A DNA stretch of 64,000 nt, from assembly GCF_000411975.1 (NCBI RefSeq), contig NZ_ASXG01000076.1, positions 1 through 64,000 on the forward strand, in the 5' to 3' direction. This document shows positions 7,837 to 15,912 of the stretch, in pieces. The position numbers and the translations under genes are program-made. Every line of letters starts with the position of its first letter. Within the stretch, counting starts at the first letter, position 1. The notes under the pieces are model-generated. The model had not been told where the DNA came from and did no database searches. It saw only the letters and a list, made by a program, of their open reading frames with translations. Source of the DNA: Amycolatopsis orientalis DSM 43388. Its GTDB lineage: Bacteria > Actinomycetota > Actinomycetes > Mycobacteriales > Pseudonocardiaceae.

Positions 7837-7853
7837 ACTATCTCCGTACGTAG
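7837..7853. promoter_or_regulatory. BlaI-type operator upstream of ccdA-copCD operon
   Basis: TACTATCTCCGTACGTA has an exact left half-site. It is embedded in a wider dyad, CTACGTAC...GTACGTAG (7831-7854), and lies 24 bp before the GTG start at 7878. Confidence 0.65.
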
Positions 7854-7877
7854 ATCGTAGGAGACCGGGAGGCGGCC

Positions 7878-8762
7878 GTGGGCGAGGTGCTGTTCGGCTC
7901 GACGCTGCTCGCGTCGTTCCTCGGCGGCGTAGTAGCGCTGCTCGCGCCCTGCTGCGTGTCGGTCATGCTGCCCGCCTACCTGGCGACCGGGTTCCGGCAC
8001 CGGGGCGGAGTGGTCCCCGCGACCCTGGTGTTCGGCGCGGGCGTCGCGACGGTCATCCTGCCGATCGGGCTGGGCGCGACGTTCCTGAGCAGCCTGTTGC
8101 TCACCCGGCACGTCTGGATCTTCTCGATCGGCGGCGCGCTGATGATCGCCGGCGGGCTCGCGACGCTGGCGGGCTGGAAGCCGCGGCTGCCGATGCCTGG
8201 CGGCCGCGCGGTGCGCGAAGGCAGCTTCGGCTCGGCGTACGTGCTCGGTGCCTTCTCCGGTGCGGCCAGCGCCTGCTGCGCGCCGGTGCTGGCCGGGGTG
8301 GCGGTGCTGTCCGGCGCGGCCGCGTCGTTCCCGGCGGCGCTGGCGATCGGCGCGTCCTACGTCGCGGGCATGGTGGTGCCGCTGGCGGTCGTGGCGTTGC
8401 TGTGGGACAAGCGCCGGGAACACGCGACGCGGCTGCTCACCGACCGCAAGGTGCGCCTGCGGCGTCGAGAGATCGCGCTCGGCACGCTGGTCAGCGGGGC
8501 GTTGATGATGCTCATGGGCGTCCTCGCGGCGGTCCTCGCGTTCACCGGGCCGGGCATGAGCGGCGGGTGGCAGGTCGAACTGTCCGCCTGGCTGCAGCAC
8601 CTGAGCAGCGTCGCGGCCGGCCGGCTGTCCTGGCTTCCCGGATGGGGCCTCGCGGCGCTGCTCGCACTCGGCTTCGCGCTGCTCGTCCGCCGGGTCCTGC
8701 GAACGAGATCCGCCGACCGTACTCGACCTTCCGAGGAGAATTCCCGTGAGCAGCAGCGTTAA
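7878..8762 (+). CDS. CcdA/DsbD-like transmembrane thiol carrier
   Basis: 294 residues, six or more membrane helices. Redox motifs are LLAPCCVSVMLPAYLA near residue 25 and SACCAPVLAGVAVLSG near residue 133, both double-Cys, unlike the single-Cys motifs of the CcdA at 46584. A charged cytosolic tail follows a final helix. GTG start chosen for membrane topology. It is the first gene of a four-gene operon with a peroxiredoxin-like protein, a glutaredoxin-like protein and CopCD, and would supply reducing power to the exported partner encoded next. BlaI-type operator 24 bp upstream. Confidence 0.88.
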   Translation: MGEVLFGSTLLASFLGGVVALLAPCCVSVMLPAYLATGFRHRGGVVPATLVFGAGVATVILPIGLGATFLSSLLLTRHVWIFSIGGALMIAGGLATLAGWKPRLPMPGGRAVREGSFGSAYVLGAFSGAASACCAPVLAGVAVLSGAAASFPAALAIGASYVAGMVVPLAVVALLWDKRREHATRLLTDRKVRLRRREIALGTLVSGALMMLMGVLAAVLAFTGPGMSGGWQVELSAWLQHLSSVAAGRLSWLPGWGLAALLALGFALLVRRVLRTRSADRTRPSEENSREQQR

Positions 8763-9378
8763 GACCCGGCGGGCGACGATCATCAGCGTGGCGGCGGCCG
8801 CGGTGGTCGCAGTCGTCGTGTTGTTCGTCGTCTACCAGAACTCGCAGAGCAGCAGTTCCGACGCCATCGGCGGCTCCGGGTACCAGCACGTTTCAGGTGC
8901 GCCCGGAGCCGGGACGGCGGCACCCGCGTTCACCCTCGCGTCCGACCGCGGCGCCCGGATCAGCCTGGCGGACTTCCGCGGCAAAACCGTGCTGCTGTAC
9001 TTCCAGGAAGGGCTGTCCTGCCAGCCGTGCTGGGACCAGATCAAAGACCTCGAACAGAACCAGGCCGCGCTCAAGGCGGCGGGCGTCGACAGCGTCGTTT
9101 CCATCACCACCGACCCGGCGGAACTCATCGGGCGGAAGGCCTCCGACGAGAAGCTGGCCACTCCGGTGCTGTCCGATCCGGACCTGCGGGTGTCGCGGGC
9201 GTACAACGCCAACAAGTACGGCATGATGGGCGAAATGCGCGACGGCCACAGCTTCGTGCTGGTCGGCCCGGACGGCACGATCCGCTGGCGCGCGGACTAC
9301 GGCGGCGCGCCGGACTACACGATGTTCCTGCCGACCGGGAAAATGCTCACCGACCTGAAGGCGGAGCGCGCCTCGTGA
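8746..9378 (+). CDS. Membrane-anchored peroxiredoxin/AhpC-TSA-like thiol protein
   Basis: 210 residues: N-terminal membrane helix (ISVAAAAVVAVVVLFVVY), then a thioredoxin-fold domain with LSCQPCWDQIKDLE, where CxxC replaces the usual peroxiredoxin TxxC, and GPDGTIRWRADYGG. It probably faces outward and is kept reduced by the CcdA-like protein encoded just before it (17-nt overlap). Its function could be peroxide reduction or thiol exchange with copper proteins. The last residues overlap the next GTG start (GTGA). Confidence 0.88.
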   Translation: MSSSVKTRRATIISVAAAAVVAVVVLFVVYQNSQSSSSDAIGGSGYQHVSGAPGAGTAAPAFTLASDRGARISLADFRGKTVLLYFQEGLSCQPCWDQIKDLEQNQAALKAAGVDSVVSITTDPAELIGRKASDEKLATPVLSDPDLRVSRAYNANKYGMMGEMRDGHSFVLVGPDGTIRWRADYGGAPDYTMFLPTGKMLTDLKAERAS

Positions 9379-9644
9379 CCGACCGGTTCGACATCACCCT
9401 GCTGACCCAGGACGACTGCGCCTTCTGCACCGTTGCCCGAGAGGTGCTCGACCGGGTCGGCCGGGAATTCCCGTTGCAGGTCAAAGAGATCCCTCTCGCG
9501 ACCGACGAAGGCCGCGCACTTGCCACAACGGCGGGCGTCCTGTTCGCGCCGGGAGTCTTGATCGACGGGGAAGCTTTCTCCTACGGTCGGCTGTCGGAGC
9601 GGAAACTGCGGCGTGCGCTGGAAAAGCGCCGGATGGACGCATGA
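9375..9644 (+). CDS. Glutaredoxin-like thiol protein
   Basis: 89 residues. VTDRFDITLLTQDDCAFCTVAREVLDR shows a glutaredoxin/thioredoxin-like CxxC at residues 15-18 (DCAFC), and FAPGVLIDGE supplies the cis-Pro loop. It has no signal peptide, so it is probably cytosolic, acting with the membrane carrier encoded upstream. GTGA overlap with the preceding gene and ATGA overlap with copCD show tight co-translation. Confidence 0.85.
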   Translation: MTDRFDITLLTQDDCAFCTVAREVLDRVGREFPLQVKEIPLATDEGRALATTAGVLFAPGVLIDGEAFSYGRLSERKLRRALEKRRMDA

Positions 9645-11557
9645 CCGCCGCTCGCTCCGCACGGCGCGCGGCCGCGCGGGCAGCGGTGCTGCTGGTGCTC
9701 TCGTTCGGCACGTTGCTCGCTGCCGTGACCCCGGCCAGCGCGCATCCGACACTGCTGTTCACCGATCCGGCCCCGGACACCGCCGTGCCCACGGCGCCGA
9801 CTCTGCTCACCTTGGCGTTCAACGAACCCGTGACCGTCGGCCAGCGGGCCGTCACCCTCCTCGACGGCGCAGGCCGGGAGGTCCCGCTCGGTGCGCCGAC
9901 GCTCGCGCGCGGCGGGCAGAACGTCAGCGCGCGCCCGGCCGGGCCCCTCGCGCCCGGTGCTTACAGCGTGCGCTGGCGGGTCACCGGCTCCGACGGCGAC
10001 CAGGTCGAGGAGGAATTCCGATTCGCGATCGGCACCGCGGTCACCGGGTCGGGGACGAGCGGCGGCAGCTCGATCTCCTGGCTCGAAGCCGCGCTTCGCT
10101 GGTTGCTGTTCGCCGGAGTGGCCGTCGCGCTCGGCGGACTCGTCGGCGAACGATTCGCCGCATCGGCGCGCGCGGAGAATCCGGCGTTGCGCGCGCCGAG
10201 GTCTCAGCTGGCGCCCGGGACGCTCGTCGCGCTCGCCGGGGCTGCCGGACTTGTGGCGGTATTGCTCGCCGGAGCCGGGGCGGAGGCGTGGCGCAGCCGG
10301 ATCGGGCTGTTGCTGCTCGTGGAATCGGCCGGGCTGGTCCTCGCGCTCGTGCTCGGAACTGTCGCGAGTGGACGGTTCCGCCGGGCGAGCGCGCTGCCGC
10401 TGCTGGCCGTGGTGGTCGCCGACGGCCTCCGGTCGCACGCGAACCAGGCGATCCCCGGCTGGGGTGCGGCGCTGACCGCCGTGCACTTGGCCGCGGTCGC
10501 GGTCTGGGCCGGCACGTTGGTGTACGTGGTGCGGACGGCGTTCGCGTGGCGTACGCGGCGGCCTGCGGTCCGATGGGTGCTGGCCGGATACTTGCGGCTC
10601 GCGGGATGGGTGTTCGCCGCGGTGGTCGCGACGGGCGCGCTGAGCGCCGTGGTCCTGATTCCGCTGTCGGACCTCTTCGACACTGCCTACGGCCGGGTCC
10701 TGCTGGTCAAGCTCGGTCTCGTCGCGGTCGCCGCCGGAGCCGCGCTGGCCGGCCGGTCCGCGGCGCGCGGGAACCGGCTCGGCGGCGTACGCGCGGTGGC
10801 CCGGGTCGAGGCTGTCGTGCTGATCGGCGTGCTCGCGGCGAGCGCGGTCCTGGTCTCCACTCCGCCCGCCGGGTCCCAGCAGTCCGGCCCTCCGCCGGCG
10901 AGCGGCCTGGTCGTGCCGCTCGGTGCCCTGGCCGGGCAGATCGGGGTGAGCGCCGCGGCCAGCGACGGCCAGCTCGTCGTGCGCCTGAGCACGCCGCGAC
11001 GCGGCGACTACTACAGTCCTCAAGCGGCGCAGGACTTCTCGCTCTCCGGCCGGCTCAGCGCCGGCGACTCCGATCTGTCCTTCCGCGGCTGCGGGGAAGG
11101 CTGCTTCGTGTCCACTGTGGACTGGAGAGCCGAGGACAACGTCCTGACGCTGAATGCCGGCGCGGCCGGATGGCACGGCGGCGTGGTCAGCCTGATCGTG
11201 CCCTGGCCCGCCCGTCCCGGGAACGGCGACCTTTCCCGCGCGGTCGAGAAGCTGCGGTCGGCGGAGAAACTGACGGTCTACGAATCCGTCACGAGCGACA
11301 CGTCCGCGGCCGCCCCGCCGCCGCAGCGGCTGGACCTGACCGGGTCGTTCTTCGCCGCGCAGGAGCCCTACGCCTCCGGGGTCGCGCCGCTCGCCGCCCG
11401 GATCTCCCCGGACGGCCGCCCGGTGCGGCTGGCGCTCGGCTATCCGGCGGCCTCCACCGACGTGGTCCTCGCTCTCGACGGGCAGGGCCGGATCAGCGAG
11501 GAAACGCTGTCCGACGACACCCATCTGATCCACCGGCGGTTCGTCTATCCCGGCTGA
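9641..11557 (+). CDS. copD: CopC-CopD (YcnJ-like) fusion, copper import/handling
   Basis: 638 residues. A signal peptide ends PASA-H, leaving His 35 as the mature N-terminus, the first Cu ligand of CopC domains. The CopC domain spans about 36-130, but its second His motif (DGH) reads DGD here, so the Cu(II) site may be weakened. CopD follows with eight or so helices (140-395, HANQAIPGWG), then an extracytoplasmic beta domain to the C-terminus. CopCD proteins take up or buffer copper in the envelope. It is the last gene of the operon, overlapping the convergent tetR by 13 bp. Confidence 0.92.
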   Translation: MTAARSARRAAARAAVLLVLSFGTLLAAVTPASAHPTLLFTDPAPDTAVPTAPTLLTLAFNEPVTVGQRAVTLLDGAGREVPLGAPTLARGGQNVSARPAGPLAPGAYSVRWRVTGSDGDQVEEEFRFAIGTAVTGSGTSGGSSISWLEAALRWLLFAGVAVALGGLVGERFAASARAENPALRAPRSQLAPGTLVALAGAAGLVAVLLAGAGAEAWRSRIGLLLLVESAGLVLALVLGTVASGRFRRASALPLLAVVVADGLRSHANQAIPGWGAALTAVHLAAVAVWAGTLVYVVRTAFAWRTRRPAVRWVLAGYLRLAGWVFAAVVATGALSAVVLIPLSDLFDTAYGRVLLVKLGLVAVAAGAALAGRSAARGNRLGGVRAVARVEAVVLIGVLAASAVLVSTPPAGSQQSGPPPASGLVVPLGALAGQIGVSAAASDGQLVVRLSTPRRGDYYSPQAAQDFSLSGRLSAGDSDLSFRGCGEGCFVSTVDWRAEDNVLTLNAGAAGWHGGVVSLIVPWPARPGNGDLSRAVEKLRSAEKLTVYESVTSDTSAAAPPPQRLDLTGSFFAAQEPYASGVAPLAARISPDGRPVRLALGYPAASTDVVLALDGQGRISEETLSDDTHLIHRRFVYPG

Positions 11558-12138
11558 CGCAGCCCGGCGAGGGTGACGGCGACCAGCCGCTCCGCCGCGG
11601 CCTTCGACGGCAGGCCGCCGGCGGCGGTGAGCGCGTGGAGGCAGTACGTCGCCAGCTCCGCGGGGTCGACATCGCCGCGGACGTCGCCCGCTGCCGCCGC
11701 GTCGGCGAGCAGCTCCCGGAACAGCTCGTGCAGATGCTGCTGGGCGCGGGCGACGTGCTCGTCGGGGTGCAGCAGCGCCGCGAGCTCGGCGCCGTAGGGC
11801 TCGTCGTGGTGGTGCTGCACCCGCTCCTGGTGGATGAGGGCGTACGCGAGCAGCACTCGCTCCAGGCGGACCTCCGGCTCCGCCGGTTCGTCCCGGATCG
11901 CGACCAGGCGCGCGAAGTGCGCGTCGATCTGCCGCTCGTGCCAGGCGGACAGGATGGCTCCGACGTGGGGGAAGTACTTGTACAGGGTCGCCCGGCCGAT
12001 GCCCGCCTTCTCGGCGATCTGCGACATCGTCACCGACGCGGCACCGTGCGCGGCGACCAGCGCGGCCGCGGTGTTCAGCGCCGCGTCCCGGACCGCCTGC
12101 CGGTGCGCCTCGATCGTGTCGTTCCACAGCTTGGGCAC
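11545..12138 (-). CDS. TetR family transcriptional regulator
   Basis: 197 residues. The N-terminal helix-turn-helix ASVTMSQIAEKAGIGRATLYKYFP is the standard TetR signature. The C-terminal ligand domain is unassigned and His-rich (ERVQHHHDEPYG). GTG start chosen at the conserved N-terminus, giving normal family length. It diverges from a methyltransferase-DUF2218 pair that it probably controls through a dyad at 12184-12199. Confidence 0.9.
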   Translation of the reverse strand: MPKLWNDTIEAHRQAVRDAALNTAAALVAAHGAASVTMSQIAEKAGIGRATLYKYFPHVGAILSAWHERQIDAHFARLVAIRDEPAEPEVRLERVLLAYALIHQERVQHHHDEPYGAELAALLHPDEHVARAQQHLHELFRELLADAAAAGDVRGDVDPAELATYCLHALTAAGGLPSKAAAERLVAVTLAGLRQPG

Positions 12139-12147
12139 CCCGCGAGA

Positions 12148-12207
12148 ATACACAATGCCAAGGACGAGGCAGAGTGCATTGACAGAGACACTGTGTATCG
12201 ATAAAAC
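12148..12207. promoter_or_regulatory. Divergent tetR/methyltransferase promoter and operator region
   Basis: TTGACA at 12179-12184 and TAAAAC at 12202-12207 are 17 bp apart, a good forward promoter for the gene at 12236. The spacer holds the dyad GACACTGTGTATC, and ATACAC (12148) with GTGTAT (12193) forms a wider inverted repeat. This is the likely TetR target. Confidence 0.55.
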
Positions 12208-12235
12208 TGGCGGTCTCCTCGAGAAGGGCACGTCG

Positions 12236-12853
12236 ATGACCGGTTCGATTCATCCGCAGTCGCACTCGCCGAGCAGCCCGGACCAGCTCTACGCGTGCAG
12301 GCCGCCCTGGGACATCGGCCGGCCGCAGCCGGCGTTTCGCCAGCTCGCCGACGCCGGGGACATCCGGGGCCGGGTCCTCGATGTCGGTTGCGGGACCGGT
12401 GAGCACGTGCTGATGGCTGCTTCGCTCGGCCTGGACGCCACGGGGGTCGACCTGGCTGAGACGGCGCTCCGCGCGGCCAAGGAGAAGGCCCGCGCCCGTA
12501 GCCTGACGGCCGAGTTCCGCCTCCACGACGCACGCCGTCTCGGCGACCTCGGCCGAACGTTCGACACGGTGCGCGATTGCGGGCTGTTCCACATCTTCGG
12601 TGCCGACGACCGCGCCGTCTTCGCCGAGAGTCTTCGCGCCGCGGTGGAACCGGGCGGGCGGTACTTCATGCTGTGCTTCAGCGACCGGGAAACCCGGGGC
12701 GACTGGTCGCACGTGCATCGGGTGCGCCGCGACGAGATCGTCGCCGCCTTCGCCGACGGCTGGCGGATCGACGCGATCGAACCGGCCGTCATCGAGATCA
12801 TTCCCGATCCGGACGGCATTCATGCCTGGCTGTCCGCGCTGACGAGGAGCTGA
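12236..12853 (+). CDS. Class I SAM-dependent methyltransferase (thiopurine/tellurite type)
   Basis: 205 residues with motif I RVLDVGCGTGEHVL near residue 50, acidic TGVDLAETALRAAKEKA, and DTVRDCGLFHIF. PPWDIGRPQPAF near the N-terminus is typical of TPMT/TehB-like small-molecule methyltransferases. It could detoxify a thiol, metalloid or drug; the substrate is unknown. The ATG lies after GAGAAGGGC and 29 bp downstream of a TTGACA-17-TAAAAC promoter. It diverges from tetR and is followed 3 bp later by the DUF2218 gene. Confidence 0.88.
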   Translation: MTGSIHPQSHSPSSPDQLYACRPPWDIGRPQPAFRQLADAGDIRGRVLDVGCGTGEHVLMAASLGLDATGVDLAETALRAAKEKARARSLTAEFRLHDARRLGDLGRTFDTVRDCGLFHIFGADDRAVFAESLRAAVEPGGRYFMLCFSDRETRGDWSHVHRVRRDEIVAAFADGWRIDAIEPAVIEIIPDPDGIHAWLSALTRS

Positions 12854-12856
12854 CCG

Positions 12857-13504
12857 ATGCCGGTGTCCGAAGCCCGCATCCGGACCTCGCGTGCGAGCCG
12901 GTACCTCGTCCAGCTCTGCCGGCACGCCGAAGCGATGGGCGGGAAGGCGCGTGCACTGCACGGCCGCGGGGTGCGGCCCGAGGTCGGTGCCGTCGAATGG
13001 ACCGACACGTCCGGGAAGATCGAGTTCAGCTGGGGGCGGTGCACTCTGCGCGCGACCGACGACACGTTGATCGTCCGGCTCGACATCGACGACGAAGACC
13101 GGCTGCGCGCGGCCGAAAAAGTCCTTGCCGCCACCCTCGAACGGTTCGGACGGCGGGACGGCCTGCACGTCGGCTGGGACCGCGTCGGCACCGTCGGTCC
13201 CGTGTCCGCGAACCCCGGACGCCCGCGGAAACGGCGGACCGCCGTGGCTCTCGCTGTCGCAGTCGTGCTGGCGGTGGCCGCGCACCTGGTGGTCGGCGGG
13301 CTCGCGCTGGCGTCCTGGGCATGGACGAGTGTGCTCGCCGACGTCGTGCTGGGCCTGGTCGTCCTGAAGATCGTCGTGGTGGCGGTGCTGTCCCGGCACC
13401 GGCTCCGCAACGGCCACGCGCGTCTGCGGGCCCTATACCCCCGACAGCGGGCACGCCGCGACCGCGACGCCGAACAGCAGCGTCGCACCCATCAACACGG
13501 GTAG
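12857..13504 (+). CDS. DUF2218 domain protein with C-terminal membrane helices
   Basis: 215 residues. The N-terminal DUF2218 domain (RASRYLVQLCRHAEAMGGKARAL...) has its SRYLxQLCRH signature and the LHVGWDR end. Two predicted helices, AVALAVAVVLAVAAHLVVGG and VLADVVLGLVVLKIVVVAVL, are an unusual C-terminal addition. Function unknown. It starts 3 bp after the methyltransferase, so the two form an operon. Its last 72 bases overlap the convergent M56 gene. Confidence 0.85.
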   Translation: MPVSEARIRTSRASRYLVQLCRHAEAMGGKARALHGRGVRPEVGAVEWTDTSGKIEFSWGRCTLRATDDTLIVRLDIDDEDRLRAAEKVLAATLERFGRRDGLHVGWDRVGTVGPVSANPGRPRKRRTAVALAVAVVLAVAAHLVVGGLALASWAWTSVLADVVLGLVVLKIVVVAVLSRHRLRNGHARLRALYPRQRARRDRDAEQQRRTHQHG

Positions 13505-14389
13505 CGAGGTCGCCGCCGTCGCGGCGAAACCGCAGGAAAACGCCTGGCGCAGCCGGCCGGGCGGTGCGATGCCCGCGTCCAGCCGCGCGAGCCGGACGGC
13601 CACGCCGTCGCGTGCCATCGCCAGAGACCCGTCCGGCGCACCGTGCCCGGCGACGGCGAGCAATGCCGCGCGCACCGCTTCGGCGCCGTGGCTGCGGACG
13701 GCGGCCGCGTCTGCGGTCAGCTCGACCAGTTCGCGGACGGCGCACGGAGCGCGGCGGAACAAGGGAACGAACGGCAGTCCCTGGCCCATCGCCTCGACCC
13801 AGCCGATCAGGAGATGGTGCCGGCCGCGGAGATGCGCTTTCTCGTGGGTCAACACGGCGGCCACTTCGCGGGCAGGCAGCTGCCGACGCAGTCCTTCGGT
13901 GGCGACGATGACGCCGCGGCCGTGGGCCACGCTGAACGCCAGCGGCCGGTCGTGCTCCAGCCACCAGGTCGCCGGTGCACCGCCTTCGCGGCGTGCCGCG
14001 ATCCGCAGCAGCCCCAGGTGCTCGCGCCGCGTCCGGGCCCTCCGGCGGGCCATGCGGAGTCCGATCACTGCGAACCGGACAGCGAGAGCAACCAGCAGCA
14101 GGGCACCGGCCAGCCCCACGAGTTCCTCGGCCCGCGGAGACGTGCCGTGCGAGATCGCCGCCAGACAGCCGTGGACGGCGGCCACCACGCTCGTCCCGGT
14201 GCCGTGGCCGGGAAACAGCAGCAGCGCGATGCCGGACACCGCAGCCGCCAGCACGCCCGCAGTGGCCAGGAGCCACGCGGTGAGCAGGGCGGACGGATCG
14301 GTGCGGGTCAGATCAGCGCGGCCGAGCAGCCCGGGAATGGTGCGGCCCGCGAGGAACGCGCCCAGCAGCAACGCGAAGGCGGCCGTCAT
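13433..14389 (-). CDS. M56 family membrane metallopeptidase, copy 2
   Basis: 318 residues. Four membrane segments, zinc site LTHEKAHLRGRHH, downstream VELTADAAAVRSHG, and a final helix, the short actinobacterial BlaR-like form without a beta-lactam sensor. Expected to cleave the BlaI encoded just upstream. ATG overlaps the blaI stop (ATGA). Its 3' end overlaps the convergent DUF2218 gene by 72 bp. Confidence 0.92.
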   Translation of the reverse strand: MTAAFALLLGAFLAGRTIPGLLGRADLTRTDPSALLTAWLLATAGVLAAAVSGIALLLFPGHGTGTSVVAAVHGCLAAISHGTSPRAEELVGLAGALLLVALAVRFAVIGLRMARRRARTRREHLGLLRIAARREGGAPATWWLEHDRPLAFSVAHGRGVIVATEGLRRQLPAREVAAVLTHEKAHLRGRHHLLIGWVEAMGQGLPFVPLFRRAPCAVRELVELTADAAAVRSHGAEAVRAALLAVAGHGAPDGSLAMARDGVAVRLARLDAGIAPPGRLRQAFSCGFAATAATSLPVLMGATLLFGVAVAACPLSGV

Positions 14390-14739
14390 CGGGGCGGTCG
14401 CAGACCCTGCCGGAGCGCCTGGGACTCCTCGGCCGACGCGGAGCGGGCGAAGTGCAGCAGCACCGCCGCCGGGTCGCCGGACTCGTCGAGGACCTCGCGC
14501 AGGGACCGCGCGGCGGCGTCCGCGCGGCTGACCGACGGCCGGTAGAGATACGCTTTGCCGACGCGTTCGCGGACCGCCCACTCCTTGCGGTGCAGGTTGT
14601 CCAGCACGGTCATCACCGTGGTGTAGGCGAGATCCTTGCCGGTGTCGAGCCGGTCGAGCACGTCGCGCACCTTCACCGGGCCGTCGGCGTCCCACAGGAC
14701 GTCCATCACCGCCCGCTCCAGCTCACCGAGACCGCGCAC
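14386..14739 (-). CDS. blaI: BlaI/MecI family repressor, copy 2
   Basis: 117 residues. Winged helix with DLAYTTVMTVLDNLHRKEWAV, the recognition region identical over TTVMTVLDNL to copy 3 (22800). GTG start with GTGGAGGTCC before it. An in-frame upstream extension to 14901 exists but runs through the operator and a repeat, so it is unlikely. The operator at 14769-14785 lies 30 bp upstream, which suggests autoregulation of this blaI-M56 pair. Confidence 0.93.
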   Translation of the reverse strand: MRGLGELERAVMDVLWDADGPVKVRDVLDRLDTGKDLAYTTVMTVLDNLHRKEWAVRERVGKAYLYRPSVSRADAAARSLREVLDESGDPAAVLLHFARSASAEESQALRQGLRPPR

Positions 14740-14768
14740 CGGACCTCCACGGGCAGCTCGCCACTCAC

Positions 14769-14785
14769 TACTACCAACACTAGTA
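14769..14785. promoter_or_regulatory. BlaI-type operator upstream of blaI copy 2
   Basis: TACTACCAACACTAGTA keeps TACTA and TAGTA at the ends of a 17-bp dyad, 30 bp before the blaI GTG. Likely the autoregulatory site. Confidence 0.65.
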
Positions 14786-14871
14786 TAGCTGGCCGGTTCC
14801 GCGGTCAACGGCCGCCGCCGTGCGGCCGGCGGCGCCCCTGCCGTCACGCGCCCCAATGCCAGGGACTCAGG

Positions 14872-15085
14872 CCGCGCAGCCCATGCCCGCCGACCGTCCA
14901 CAAAGGACGTCAGTGCTGTCGGATGCCTGATCTATGACCATGTGGCCGGGTCTTGAGGTCCGTGAGGGGAACCCTGAGGGAATCAGATTCCCTCAGGGTG
15001 GCCCTCACGGACGCCTGGCCCCGCCCAGATCCTCCGACCTGGGCAAACCGCACCCGCAGCGCCGCCTTAAGTCCCCAGCATTGGT
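14872..15085. repeat. AATGCCAGG-ended intergenic repeat, copy 2, with nested hairpin
   Basis: Left end CAATGCCAGGGACTCAGGC near 14873 and right end CTTAAGTCCCCAGCATTGG near 15066-15084 match copy 1 (7693-7788) in reverse-repeat arrangement. The hairpin element 14958-15012 sits inside it, so one element appears to have landed in the other. No gene is seen in 14786-15299. Confidence 0.55.
14958..15012. repeat. Long intergenic hairpin element (GTCCGTGA...), copy 1
   Basis: Two 27-nt arms with 25 matching positions around a 1-nt centre, beginning GTCCGTGAGGG and ending CCCTCACGGAC. The same element, in GTCCGTGAAGG form, recurs at 15118 and 19694. Such elements are, to my knowledge, common between genes in Amycolatopsis. 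Confidence 0.8.
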
Positions 15086-15117
15086 CACGCGCCCGCCCGA
15101 GTCAAAAGACGGGAGAA

Positions 15118-15172
15118 GTCCGTGAAGGACTCCTTGAGGGAACCAGATTCCCTCAAGGAGTCCTTCACGGAC
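15118..15172. repeat. Long intergenic hairpin element, copy 2
   Basis: Perfect 25-bp stem (15118-15142 with 15148-15172) and a 5-nt loop. It lies downstream of the minus-strand carboxymuconolactone decarboxylase-like gene, so it may also end that transcript. Confidence 0.85.
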
Positions 15173-15299
15173 GTCCGCATCGCGCACCGGGCCCGTCCGC
15201 GAATCCGGCCGCGACGGGAGCGGTCCAGGCTCTCTTTTCCGCGCCTCCCCGCGGTCTGTGGCCGGGCCTGCTCGTCTTCGGCACCGATGCGGTTTAGTC

Positions 15300-15854
15300 T
15301 TACTGTGGGTAGTAGATGTGCTCCTGCGGCTCTTCGGCCGCAGCCGGTTCGAGTCCGGCGACGAGGTTGAAGGCGCCCGTGAGGTGGTTGAGCGACACCA
15401 GTCCGACCACGTCGGCGAGCGTGCGGTCGGTCCAGCCGTGCGCGCGCAGATCGGCGACGTCCTCGTCCGAGATCGAGGCTGGTTCGGCGAGCACGCGCAC
15501 CGCGTAGGTGAGCAGCGCCGCCTCGCGGGCGTCGGGCGAGGTGGCTTGCCGGGCGAGGGCGATGTCCGCTTCGGACACTCCGGCGGCGCGCGCCGCCTCG
15601 GTGTGCGCGGCGAGGCACAGTGCGCAGCCGAGCCATTCCTGGACGGCGAGGGAGATCTTTTCGCTGAGCGCCCGGGGGAGTTTGACCCGTTTGATCGCCC
15701 GGGAGAGTTCGAGGTAACCCTGCAGCAGCGCGGGCGAGTGCGCCATCGTCGCGACCATCGCCCCGGGCTCGCCGGTGCGCGCGGTGATCTCGTCGAGCAG
15801 TTGCCGGGATTTCTCCGGTGCGGCGGACCTGTCGGGCGGCGTGAGGCGGGTCAT
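15300..15854 (-). CDS. Carboxymuconolactone decarboxylase / AhpD-like protein
   Basis: 184 residues. The AhpD-like motif GCALCLAAHTEAARAAGVSE (CxxC-H, near residue 75) marks a peroxidase-type thiol protein, alkylhydroperoxidase-like. It starts about 35 bp from the shared CsoR-type operator and diverges from csoR, so it may be copper-induced together with the copper operon. Length is normal for the family. Enzymatic role is inferred only. Confidence 0.87.
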   Translation of the reverse strand: MTRLTPPDRSAAPEKSRQLLDEITARTGEPGAMVATMAHSPALLQGYLELSRAIKRVKLPRALSEKISLAVQEWLGCALCLAAHTEAARAAGVSEADIALARQATSPDAREAALLTYAVRVLAEPASISDEDVADLRAHGWTDRTLADVVGLVSLNHLTGAFNLVAGLEPAAAEEPQEHIYYPQ

Positions 15855-15877
15855 GCGGGCTCCTGTCGTCGGGTGCG

Positions 15878-15906
15878 TTGACTACGGTACCCCCCTAGGG
15901 TATAAA
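15878..15906 (+). promoter_or_regulatory. csoR promoter with embedded CsoR-type operator
   Basis: TTGACT (15878-15883) and TATAAA (15901-15906) are exactly 17 bp apart. The dyad TACCCCCCTAGGGTA (15888-15902) fills the spacer, so bound CsoR would block RNA polymerase. The predicted start of transcription falls at about 15913, the A of the csoR ATG, so the mRNA is probably leaderless. Confidence 0.75.
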
Positions 15907-15912
15907 TGTGCC

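Noticed and set aside
9581..13417. 1278-codon minus-strand open frame
   Set aside because: Low-complexity Arg/Gly/Asp translation opposite copCD, the 12236 methyltransferase and DUF2218; high GC leaves antisense frames open.
14786..14901. N-terminal extension of BlaI copy 2 to 14901
   Set aside because: It would translate through the operator and repeat, and the GTG at 14739 has a strong ribosome site and normal family length.
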